A stretch of 64,000 nt of DNA, taken from positions 1-64,000 of the forward strand of contig JASCPI010000013.1 in the NCBI GenBank assembly GCA_029959555.1. The letters run 5' to 3'. Both the position numbers and the translations under genes were made by a program. The notes beneath the pieces were generated by a model. It did no database searches, was not told the origin of the DNA, and saw nothing but the letters and a program-made list of their open reading frames with translations. This DNA is from Lysobacteraceae bacterium PS02065 (GTDB taxonomy: Bacteria > Pseudomonadota > Gammaproteobacteria > Xanthomonadales > Rhodanobacteraceae). Below are positions 19,060-26,338 of the stretch, piece after piece (positions within the stretch are counted from its first letter, which is position 1; each line of letters starts with the position of its first letter).

Positions 19060-20301
19060 ATGACGATACGCATCCTCCCACGTCTCGCCGCCGTCCTCGC
19101 CGCCGCCGTGCTCGCGCACGGCGGCGGTGCGGTCGCCGCGCCGATCAGCGTCTGCATCGACGACGCCAGCCCCACCGCCGCGCTCGACGCGAAACTCGCG
19201 AACGCGATCGCCACCGCCGAAGGCACCACCGCACGCGTCGAGCACTACGACGGCACCGGCGGTGAACGCGGCTACCGCCTGCGCAACTACCTCGAACTCG
19301 TCGGCGAGACCTGCGACTTCGTGCTCGGCTTCCCGATCGCGGGCCAGGACGGCCTGCCGGCAGGCGTGCGTGCGACGCGCCCGTACGCGAAGACCGGCTT
19401 CGTGCTCGTCACGCGCGACGCGAAAGCCTCGTCGAAACTCGATGCGCTGCCGGCTCGCACACGCGTCGGCGTCGCCTTCAACACGACGCCGAACCTGTGG
19501 TTCGATCGCCATCCGCAGCTCGTGCGCTCGATCTTCGAGACCGATGCCGAGACGCTCGCCGCGCTCGATGCCGGCGACGTCGACGCCGTGATGCTGTGGC
19601 GTCCGTCGGTCGCACCCCTGCTCGCCGATGCGCGGCATGCCGACGTGCGCGTGCTGCCGCTCGACGAACCGGGCGCGCGCTTCGATCTCGTCGCGCTGTA
19701 CGGCACGCGTGGCGAAGCGCAGGTCGACGCATTCGACAGGGCGGTCGAACGCCTGCGCGGCGACGGTGAACTCGCGCGCATCCTCGGTGCGCACGCCGAC
19801 GCCGGTCTCGGCGTCGAGGCGCGCGCGGCACGCCTCGCGTTCGCGCGTCGCACCGCGCCGACGGCGACCGCGACGACGCCGCGGGTCGCGACTTCCGATG
19901 CGGACGCAGCCGCGTGTGCGGACGATGCGAAGGCCAAGGCCAAGCCGAAGAAGGGCAAGGGACCGCCCGAGCTGTTCACGACGCAACAGGCCGAACTCGG
20001 CAAGAAGACCTACGACGACAAGTGCGCGTTCTGCCACGCCCCCGATCTCAACGGGCGTGCGGGACCTGCGCTGCGCGGCAAGTTCTTCGCCTCGCCGAGC
20101 CACAACTACAAGCTCAAGGACATCTTCAAGATCGTCGCCGAGAACATGCCGGCCACGGCACCCGGCAGCCTCACCCACGACGAGTACGTGCAGATCATGG
20201 CGTACATCCTGCTCAACAACGGCTATCCGGCCGGCGATGCGACGATGACGTTCGACGGCATCAGCGCCTCGAAGGTGCCGTTGCGCTTCTACGCCGAGTG
20301 A
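19060..20301 (+). CDS. Fusion of MxaJ/XoxJ-like periplasmic binding domain with cytochrome c
   Basis: The 413-residue precursor has a signal peptide (about 1-27). A solute-binding-protein-like domain of roughly 240 residues follows; RATRPYAKTGFVLVTRD and FNTTPNLWFDRHPQL resemble the quinoprotein-associated MxaJ/XoxJ family. A Lys/Ala/Pro-rich linker then leads to a class I cytochrome c domain with Cys322-x-x-Cys325-His326 (CAFCH) and a probable Met ligand in ENMPATAPGSL. In methylotrophs these are two proteins, XoxJ (helper or activation) and XoxG (electron acceptor). Here they form one chain starting 13 bp after the Asp-x-Asp dehydrogenase, so it is probably its acceptor and partner. The frame runs uninterrupted through linker and heme motif. 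Confidence 0.88.
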   Translation: MTIRILPRLAAVLAAAVLAHGGGAVAAPISVCIDDASPTAALDAKLANAIATAEGTTARVEHYDGTGGERGYRLRNYLELVGETCDFVLGFPIAGQDGLPAGVRATRPYAKTGFVLVTRDAKASSKLDALPARTRVGVAFNTTPNLWFDRHPQLVRSIFETDAETLAALDAGDVDAVMLWRPSVAPLLADARHADVRVLPLDEPGARFDLVALYGTRGEAQVDAFDRAVERLRGDGELARILGAHADAGLGVEARAARLAFARRTAPTATATTPRVATSDADAAACADDAKAKAKPKKGKGPPELFTTQQAELGKKTYDDKCAFCHAPDLNGRAGPALRGKFFASPSHNYKLKDIFKIVAENMPATAPGSLTHDEYVQIMAYILLNNGYPAGDATMTFDGISASKVPLRFYAE

Positions 20302-20355
20302 CACCTGCGCGGCGCACGACGCGCCGCGCCCCTTCCCTCCCGCCCGCGTCGCGGC

Positions 20356-20372
20356 TGTCGCACATTGCGACA
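20356..20372. promoter_or_regulatory. Palindromic upstream activating site, copy 2
   Basis: TGTCGCA-CAT-TGCGACA has the same 7-bp half-sites and three-base spacing as the copy beside the AcoR-type gene, 4.96 kb away. It lies about 290 bp upstream of the -24/-12 promoter of the c550/PQQ dehydrogenase operon. Confidence 0.75.
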
Positions 20373-20663
20373 GTCGCTTCGCGGGTGTTTCGTTGTCGGC
20401 CAGCGCGCGCGCTTCGCGACGCGTCGGGACCGGTCGCATGCGCCTGACGCACCGCAGCACGAATCATCGTGCGACGCGTGAGGCGCAGGCGCGACATGTA
20501 CGTCCTGGCGCACGGACTTCCCGGCGCGTGTCGTCACGATCACCTCATCAGGCCTGCACATCGCGCGTGTCCGCACCGCGTGAGGAGACGCTGCCCGCGG
20601 TCGCGGCAGGTGTCGGGAAGAATTCCTGATCCAGCGCAACACCGTGTGCGCTGCGGCATCGCT

Positions 20664-20679
20664 TGGCATGCCCGGTGCC
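20664..20679 (+). promoter_or_regulatory. Sigma-54 promoter of the c550-PQQ dehydrogenase operon
   Basis: TGGCATG-CCCG-GTGCC has the invariant GG and GC 12 bp apart, one mismatch to TGGCACG and one to TTGC. It is 151 bp upstream of the cytochrome start codon. Confidence 0.6.
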
Positions 20680-20829
20680 CTTGTCAGGGAACCACGCGAG
20701 GACGCGCCGTCGCCCGCCATCGCCGTTCGCACACGCCGCGCGCCCCGTCCCGGCGCATGCGTGACGGACCTGCGGAGCGGGACGACCGCCTCGCGTGGCA
20801 CCTCTCCGCCACGCCCACGGAAATGCCTC

Positions 20830-21300
20830 ATGCCCGCACGCCATCGCCTCATCGCCAGCCTCCTTTCCGTCGTCCCGCTCGCCGCTGCAGGGCTCGTGCT
20901 CGCGCACGGCGACACCGCGCCGCAAGCCGTCGACACGCACACGCTGCCGCAGCTCGGCGACACCGCACACACGAGCAACCCGTACCGCGAAGGTGCGGCC
21001 AACAAGGAGGCCGTGCGCATCGGTGCGTCCGCCTACAACCAGAACTGCGCGCGCTGCCACGGCCTCGACGCGATCTCGGGCGGCATCGCGCCGGACCTGC
21101 GCAAGCTCAATGCCGACTGCGGCGACTTCGCCGCGCCCGACAAGGACTGCATCGCCGAGATGGACCAGTACTTCCACGACACCGTGGAGAAGGGCCGTGT
21201 GCGCGACGGCCGCGTCTACATGCCGCCGTTCAAGGAGATCTTCTCGCAGGAAGCGATCTGGGCGATCCGCGCCTACATCGACACGCGCAAGCCCGACTGA
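20830..21300 (+). CDS. Periplasmic cytochrome c550 of the PedF/ExaB type
   Basis: The 156-residue precursor has a signal peptide (about 1-26, ending VLAHG). A single heme site CARCH (Cys73, Cys76, His77) is followed by HGLDAISGGIAPDLRKL, and a Met ligand is likely in VYMPPF. It matches the c550 cytochromes that accept electrons from PQQ ethanol dehydrogenases (PedF, ExaB). An extra Cys pair (LNADCGDF..DKDC) may form a disulfide. The dehydrogenase gene follows by 71 bp. The start at 20830 is set by the signal peptide. Confidence 0.9.
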   Translation: MPARHRLIASLLSVVPLAAAGLVLAHGDTAPQAVDTHTLPQLGDTAHTSNPYREGAANKEAVRIGASAYNQNCARCHGLDAISGGIAPDLRKLNADCGDFAAPDKDCIAEMDQYFHDTVEKGRVRDGRVYMPPFKEIFSQEAIWAIRAYIDTRKPD

Positions 21301-21371
21301 TTCCCGTGTTCCACCACCGTCGCGACGACGACGGCTGCCGCAACCACCATCCACAGAGGGAGGCTCGATCC

Positions 21372-23228
21372 ATGAACCGATTCATCACGACGGCCGTCGC
21401 CGCCGCGCTCGCCACCGCGAGCGTCGCCGGCATCGCGGCGCCAGGACCCACGGTCGGCTGGGACGACATCGCCAACGACGACCGCACCACCGGCGACGTG
21501 CTCAGCTACGGCATGGGCCTCAAGGCGCAGCGCTACTCGACGCTCGCGACGATCAACCGCGACAACGTCGCCTCGCTGCATCCGGCGTGGAGCTTCTCGT
21601 TCGGTGGCGAGAAGCAGCGCGGCCAGGAAGCGCAGGCGCTCGTGCACAACGGCGTGATCTACGTGACCGCCTCGTACTCGCGCATCTTCGCGCTCGATGC
21701 GAAGACCGGAAAGCAGCTGTGGGCCTACGAGCAGCGCCTGCCCGACGACATCCGCCCGTGCTGCGACGTGGTCAACCGCGGTGCCGCGATCTACGGCAAC
21801 AAGATCTTCTTCGGCACGCTCGACGCGCGCGTCGTCGCGCTCGACAAGGACACCGGCAAGGTGGTCTGGAACAAGAAATTCGGCGACCACAAGGTCGGCT
21901 ACACGATGACCGGCGCGCCGACGCTCGTGAAGGAGAAAGGCGGCCGCGTGCTGCTGATCCACGGCAGCTCGGGCGACGAGTTCGGCGTGGTCGGCTGGCT
22001 GTTCGCGCGTGATCCGGAAACCGGCGAGGAAGTCTGGGCGCGCCCGCTCGTGGAAGGCCATCAGGGCCGCCGCGACGGCAAGCCCGGCACCTACACGGGC
22101 AATCCGAAGGCGCCGTCGTGGCCCGACGACAAGACCTCGCCGACCGGCAAGGTGCAGCCGTGGAGCCAGGGCGGCGGCGCGCCGTGGCAGAGCGCGAGCT
22201 TCGATCCCGAGACCAACACGATCGTGATCGGCGCAGGCAATCCGGCGCCGTGGAACGGCAACCTGCGCACGCCGGTCGGCGGTGATCCGAAGAAGTTCGA
22301 CAGCCTGTTCACTTCGGGCCAGGCCTACGTCGACGCGACCACGGGCGAGCTCAAGGGCTTCTTCCAGCACACGCCGAACGACACCTGGGATTTCTCGGGC
22401 AACAACGAGATCGTGCTGTTCGACTACAAGGACAAGAACGGCAAGACGATCAAGGCCGGCGCGCATGCCGACCGCAACGGCTTCTTCTTCGTGACCGACA
22501 CGAACAAGCTCGCCAGCGGCAGCGGCTACCCGAACAAGCCGACGTCGCTGATCGCCGCGTACCCGTTCGTCGACGGCATCACCTGGGCCAAAGGCTTCGA
22601 CCTCAAGACCGGACGTCCGATCGAGAACGAAGGCCAGCGTCCGAAGCAGCCCGCCGAGGGCGTCGACAAGGGCGAGTCGGTCTTCGTCTCGCCGCCGTTC
22701 CTCGGCGGCAAGAACTGGAACCCGATGAGCTACAACCCGGAGACCGGCCTGTTCTACATCGCCGCCAACCACTGGGGCATGGACTACTGGGCCGAGCACC
22801 TGACCTACAAGCCTGGGTCGGCGTACCTCGGCATGGGCTTCCGCATCAAGCGCCTGCACGACGACCACGTCGGCACGCTGCGCGCGCTCGATCCGCAGAC
22901 CGGCAAGATCGTGTGGGAGCACAAGGAGACCTTCCCGCTGTGGGCCGGCACGCTGACCACCGCCGGCGGCCTCGTCGTGACCGGCACGTCGAACGGCTAC
23001 GTGAAGATCTTCGATGCGAAGGACGGCAAGGAGCTGTGGTCGTTCCAGACCGGCTCGGGCGTCGTCTCGATCCCGATCACCTGGGAGCAGGACGGCGACC
23101 AGTACATCGGCATCGCCTCGGGCTACGGCGGCGCCGTGCCGCTGTGGGGTGGCGACATGGCCGACCTGACCAAGCAGGTCACCCAAGGCGGCTCGTTCTG
23201 GGTGTTCAAGCTGCCCAAGCGCAGCTGA
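21372..23228 (+). CDS. PQQ-dependent alcohol dehydrogenase with calcium-type Asp-x-Ser signature
   Basis: The 618-residue quinoprotein has a signal peptide (about 1-24). It carries a vicinal Cys130-Cys131 pair (PCCDVVNRG), metal ligands Glu203 (GDEFG) and Asn290 (GAGNPAPW), and catalytic Asp340 in TWDFSGNNE. Residue 342 is Ser rather than Asp, as in calcium enzymes such as ExaA and PedE. It therefore likely works with calcium and complements the lanthanide-type enzyme 4 kb upstream. It is co-transcribed with its c550 and ends at a strong terminator. The start has GGGAGG about eight bases upstream. The substrate is probably short-chain primary alcohols. Confidence 0.93.
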   Translation: MNRFITTAVAAALATASVAGIAAPGPTVGWDDIANDDRTTGDVLSYGMGLKAQRYSTLATINRDNVASLHPAWSFSFGGEKQRGQEAQALVHNGVIYVTASYSRIFALDAKTGKQLWAYEQRLPDDIRPCCDVVNRGAAIYGNKIFFGTLDARVVALDKDTGKVVWNKKFGDHKVGYTMTGAPTLVKEKGGRVLLIHGSSGDEFGVVGWLFARDPETGEEVWARPLVEGHQGRRDGKPGTYTGNPKAPSWPDDKTSPTGKVQPWSQGGGAPWQSASFDPETNTIVIGAGNPAPWNGNLRTPVGGDPKKFDSLFTSGQAYVDATTGELKGFFQHTPNDTWDFSGNNEIVLFDYKDKNGKTIKAGAHADRNGFFFVTDTNKLASGSGYPNKPTSLIAAYPFVDGITWAKGFDLKTGRPIENEGQRPKQPAEGVDKGESVFVSPPFLGGKNWNPMSYNPETGLFYIAANHWGMDYWAEHLTYKPGSAYLGMGFRIKRLHDDHVGTLRALDPQTGKIVWEHKETFPLWAGTLTTAGGLVVTGTSNGYVKIFDAKDGKELWSFQTGSGVVSIPITWEQDGDQYIGIASGYGGAVPLWGGDMADLTKQVTQGGSFWVFKLPKRS

Positions 23229-23251
23229 TGCACGCCCATCGATGACGACCT

Positions 23252-23283
23252 GCCCGGCGCCGCGAGGCGCCGGGCTTTTTTTC
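23252..23283 (+). terminator. Rho-independent terminator after the second PQQ dehydrogenase
   Basis: GCCCGGCGCC-GCGA-GGCGCCGGGC followed by seven T. It separates the dehydrogenase operon from the pentapeptide/azurin genes, which start 15 bp later. Confidence 0.92.
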
Positions 23284-23297
23284 CGAGGAGACCTGCC

Positions 23298-23867
23298 ATG
23301 CGAACCCTCCTGCACGCGAGCGTGCTCCTGCTCGCGTCATCCGCCGCCCACGCGGTCGAAGCGCCGCTCGACACGCGCGAGATCGGCTGCGAACCCGCTC
23401 CGCAGGCCGACTGCAGCGGCGCCGACCTGCGCTTCGCCAACCTCGCCGGTAAGGACCTGCGCGGCGCGATCTTCCGCGGCGCGGATCTGAGCCGTGCCGA
23501 CCTGCGCTCGGCCAACCTCGTCGGCGCCGACTTCACCGATGCGGTCGCGCGCGGCACCGATTTCTCGCGCGCCTACCTCGCGCAGTCGATCTTCGTGCGC
23601 GCGCAGCTCACCGGCGCCGACTTCGAGGCCGCACGCATGTCGAAGTCCGATTTCACGAAGGCCGATCTCACCGCCGCAAACCTGTCGGCGGCATGGGCGA
23701 TCGGCTGCCGCTTCGTCGGCGCGACGCTCGATGCCGCCGATGCGCAGGAGACCAAGTTCAGCACGTCGACGCTGCAGGACGCTTCGATGCGCGGCACGCG
23801 CATCCGTTTCGCGGTGTTCTCGGAAGTGTTCTTCGACGGCTGCATCGAATGCCCGACCGACTGGTGA
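23298..23867 (+). CDS. Exported pentapeptide-repeat protein
   Basis: The 189-residue precursor has a signal peptide (1-19, ending SAAHA). At least 20 tandem A(D/N)LXX-type pentapeptides follow from about residue 38 to 175 (for example GADLRFANLAGKDLRGAIFR), predicting a right-handed beta-helix. Cys residues at the start (IGCEPAPQADC) and end (DGCIECP) could cap the helix by disulfides in the periplasm. The function is unknown. It lies between the PQQ dehydrogenase and azurin, 35 bp before the latter, so a scaffold or redox-partner role is possible but inferred. AGGAGA precedes the start. Confidence 0.85.
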   Translation: MRTLLHASVLLLASSAAHAVEAPLDTREIGCEPAPQADCSGADLRFANLAGKDLRGAIFRGADLSRADLRSANLVGADFTDAVARGTDFSRAYLAQSIFVRAQLTGADFEAARMSKSDFTKADLTAANLSAAWAIGCRFVGATLDAADAQETKFSTSTLQDASMRGTRIRFAVFSEVFFDGCIECPTDW

Positions 23868-23902
23868 TGCCTCTTCCTTTCCGACCGCTACAGGAGTCCA
23901 GC

Positions 23903-24346
23903 ATGTTCATGCGTACCGTTTCCGTCCTCGCCCTGCTCGCCTCGTCGTCGCTGCATGCGCGCAGCTGCGACCTCGCAATCGCGAGCAACGACCAGATGCA
24001 GTTCGACACCGCCACGCTCGAGGTGCCGGCCGACTGCAAGGAGGTCACACTCACGCTGACCCACACCGGCACGATCGACGCGAAGACGATGGGCCACAAC
24101 TGGGTGCTGACGGCGACGCCGGCCTACCGCTCGGTCGCGATCGCCGGCATGAAGGCCGGCGCCGAGAACCACTACGTTCCGGCAGACGACGCGCGCGTGA
24201 TCGCCCACACGAAGGTCGTCGGCGGTGGCGAGAAGACCACGGTGACCTTTCCGACCAGCGGACTCGTGGCGGGCGGCGACTACACGTTCTTCTGCTCGTT
24301 CCCGGGGCACTGGGGCGCGATGAAGGGCAAGCTCGTCTTCGGCTGA
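23903..24346 (+). CDS. azu: Azurin (type 1 blue copper protein)
   Basis: The 147-residue precursor has a signal peptide (about 1-19) and a mature azurin fold. Copper ligands are His65 (GHNW), Cys131, His136 and Met140, with the exact C-x4-H-x3-M spacing of azurins; Cys22 and Cys45 would form the usual disulfide. Azurin carries electrons in the periplasm between cytochromes and oxidases or dehydrogenases. Its place in an alcohol-oxidation cluster suggests it takes electrons from the PQQ dehydrogenase cytochromes. The start has GGAG eight bases upstream. Confidence 0.95.
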   Translation: MFMRTVSVLALLASSSLHARSCDLAIASNDQMQFDTATLEVPADCKEVTLTLTHTGTIDAKTMGHNWVLTATPAYRSVAIAGMKAGAENHYVPADDARVIAHTKVVGGGEKTTVTFPTSGLVAGGDYTFFCSFPGHWGAMKGKLVFG

Positions 24347-24392
24347 ACGAGGCGCGTGGCGGCGCGCCATCGCCGTCGCCACGCGACCGAAA

Positions 24393-24399
24393 CTGCGAC
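24393..24399 (+). promoter_or_regulatory. Possible half-site of the AcoR-type palindrome
   Basis: TGCGACA matches one half-site of the palindromes at 15397 and 20356 exactly, but the left half is poorly conserved (about 3 of 7). It lies 150 bp upstream of the -24/-12 promoter of the porin gene. A 7-mer alone is weak. Confidence 0.25.
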
Positions 24400-24542
24400 A
24401 CCCGTGTGCCGGGGGTGTTCCAGTAATGAACATCCGGGGATTTTCCACCCGGGAAGCGATCCTTCTGCCCCGCAACACGATCCGGCATCGAGGACAGACG
24501 TGGCGCCACAGATCGCATGTTTCGCCGCAACACGATTCACGC

Positions 24543-24558
24543 TGGCATAACGCGTGCG
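24543..24558 (+). promoter_or_regulatory. Sigma-54-like promoter of the porin gene
   Basis: TGGCATA-ACGC-GTGCG keeps GG and GC 12 bp apart and lies 43 bp before the porin start. The match outside the two dinucleotides is partial. Confidence 0.45.
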
Positions 24559-24600
24559 TTGCAGGCGCAGGTCCAATTCCGGACCGGGAGGGAAAGCATC

Positions 24601-25797
24601 ATGCCATTCAACTCGAAGAAGAACGATCGGCGTACCCGTCGCACGCTGCGCCAGGCGCGCCTCGCGACGGCCCTGCTCGCGCTCGCAGGTGCACAGGCTG
24701 CCTCGGCCGTGGAACTCAACGCCGGCGACTGGACGATCGATGTCGGCGGCTTCATCAACGCCTACTACACGGGCGTGGACTGCAGCGGCGACACCGTCAA
24801 CGGCGTCGCGCTGGCCGGGCAGGCCCTCGGCTGCGGCGGCGAGGACAGCCGCACGACGATCGGCAACGGCCTGCTCCCGAATGCGCTCGTGACGAAGTTC
24901 TCGTCGACGCAGGGCGATTACGAGGTCGGTGGCCAGATCAGCATCATGGCGCACACGGCGACCTCGAGCAGCATCGCCGCGAACAGCGGCGTCGACGTGC
25001 GCCAGGCGTTCTTCACGGTCGGCAACGACGGCATGGGCACGGTCAAGCTCGGCCGCGACTACGGCATCTTCGGGTCGGGCGCGATCCTCGGCGACATGAC
25101 GCTGATCGGTGCCGGTGCGCCCGTGCAGGCCACGCAGCGCGGCCGCGTCACGCTCGGCCACATCGGCGCGGGCTACACCTACCTCGGTCACTACGGCCAG
25201 ATCACGTGGTCGTCGCCGACCACCGAGAGTGGCTTCGGCTTCAAGGGTGGCCTGTTCAGTCCGGTCGACAACGGTGGCGATTTCGTCAGCAAGTCGGGAC
25301 CGCAGCTGCAGGGCCAGATCTCGTTCGGCAGCGGCGCGTTCAAGGGCTGGGTCGGCGCGAAGGCGCAGAAGTTCCACCCGGCAACCGGCGCGCCGGAGGA
25401 TCTCGAGAGCTTCACGATGCGCGGCGCCGAAGCCGGCGTCTCGGTGAGCGCGGGCGCATTCGGCCTGCTCGCCAATGTGCAGGCCGGCAAGGGCCTCGGC
25501 ATCCTCGCCGACGGCGACCAGGGCGACCTCAAGTCGGTCAACTGGCTCGTGCAGGGCACCTTCCAGGCCAGTGAAAAGATGAAGTTCGGCCTCAACTACG
25601 GCATCAGCAAGAACGACGACGACGGCGAGGACATCGGCGCCGTGAAGTCCAACGCCAACGCGACGGCCGGCCTCTACTACGGCCTGACCAAGAGCGTGAC
25701 GCTCGTGGCCGAGATCGGCCAGACGCGCTCGAAGGACTTCGACGGCAACACGGCGCGCATGAACGGCGCGTCGCTCGGCGGTATCGTGTTCTTCTGA
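24601..25797 (+). CDS. Outer-membrane porin
   Basis: The 398-residue precursor has a long signal peptide (about 1-36, ending ASAVE). A beta-barrel porin of the Gram-negative type 4 family follows: GDWTIDVGGFINAYY, the VRQAFFTVGNDGMGTVKLGRDYG loop-3 region, alternating hydrophobic strands and a C-terminal Phe. It likely lets alcohol or related small substrates into the periplasm, judged from its place in the oxidation cluster and its -24/-12-like promoter. GGGAGGGA lies nine bases upstream of the start. Confidence 0.88.
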   Translation: MPFNSKKNDRRTRRTLRQARLATALLALAGAQAASAVELNAGDWTIDVGGFINAYYTGVDCSGDTVNGVALAGQALGCGGEDSRTTIGNGLLPNALVTKFSSTQGDYEVGGQISIMAHTATSSSIAANSGVDVRQAFFTVGNDGMGTVKLGRDYGIFGSGAILGDMTLIGAGAPVQATQRGRVTLGHIGAGYTYLGHYGQITWSSPTTESGFGFKGGLFSPVDNGGDFVSKSGPQLQGQISFGSGAFKGWVGAKAQKFHPATGAPEDLESFTMRGAEAGVSVSAGAFGLLANVQAGKGLGILADGDQGDLKSVNWLVQGTFQASEKMKFGLNYGISKNDDDGEDIGAVKSNANATAGLYYGLTKSVTLVAEIGQTRSKDFDGNTARMNGASLGGIVFF

Positions 25798-25804
25798 GGC
25801 ACCC

Positions 25805-25831
25805 GGTGCCCCGCCGCGGCGGGGCACCTTT
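25805..25831 (+). terminator. Terminator after the porin gene
   Basis: GGTGCCCCGCC-GC-GGCGGGGCACC followed by TTTCC, eight bases after the stop. A strong stem with a short T-run; it also sits 18 bp before the DUF779 gene. Confidence 0.75.
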
Positions 25832-25848
25832 CCACCGCTGGAGGTTGC

Positions 25849-26244
25849 ATGTCCGTCGCCACCGCACCATCCCCCGCCGTCGAGCAGGTCCTCGCGACGC
25901 CGGCCGCACTCGAGCTGATCGCCCGGCTCGAAGCCAAGCATGGCGAGCTGATGTTCCACCAGTCCGGCGGCTGCTGCGACGGCTCCGCGCCGATGTGCTA
26001 TCCGCTCGGCGAGTTCATCGTCGGCGATCGCGACGTGCGGCTCGGCGACATCGGCGGCGCGCCGTTCTACATCAGCCCGTCGCAGTTCGAGTACTGGAAA
26101 CACACCCAGCTCATCATCGACGTGATCGAGGGTCGCGGCGGCATGTTCTCGCTCGAGAACGGCGAAGGCCTGCGCTTTCTCGTGCGCTCGCGCCTGTTCA
26201 CCGACGACGAGTTCGCCGCGCTGCAGGCCGCCCGGCGCGTCTGA
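25849..26244 (+). CDS. DUF779 family protein
   Basis: The 131-residue protein matches DUF779: SGGCCDGSAPMC near residues 39-50 with three Cys, then YISPSQFEYWKHTQLIIDV and the C-terminal GEGLRFLVRSRLF. Members are very often encoded beside acetaldehyde dehydrogenase genes, but their biochemical role is not known. Here it closes the alcohol-oxidation island, which fits that association. GGAGG precedes the ATG. Confidence 0.88.
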   Translation: MSVATAPSPAVEQVLATPAALELIARLEAKHGELMFHQSGGCCDGSAPMCYPLGEFIVGDRDVRLGDIGGAPFYISPSQFEYWKHTQLIIDVIEGRGGMFSLENGEGLRFLVRSRLFTDDEFAALQAARRV

Positions 26245-26338
26245 GCCTGCGAGCCCTCGCCGACCACGACCTCCGCCACTAGGCGCGTCGCGGGCGAGCG
26301 GACAGAATGTCCGGCACCCGTCCCATGCCGGAGTTCCG

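Larger units (their letters stand above)
20302..20829. other. 528-bp regulatory spacer before the cytochrome c550 gene
   Basis: No credible gene is present. The stretch holds the second palindromic activating site (20356-20372) and a -24/-12 promoter (20664-20679). The frames open through here have Arg-rich, non-protein-like composition. Confidence 0.7.
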
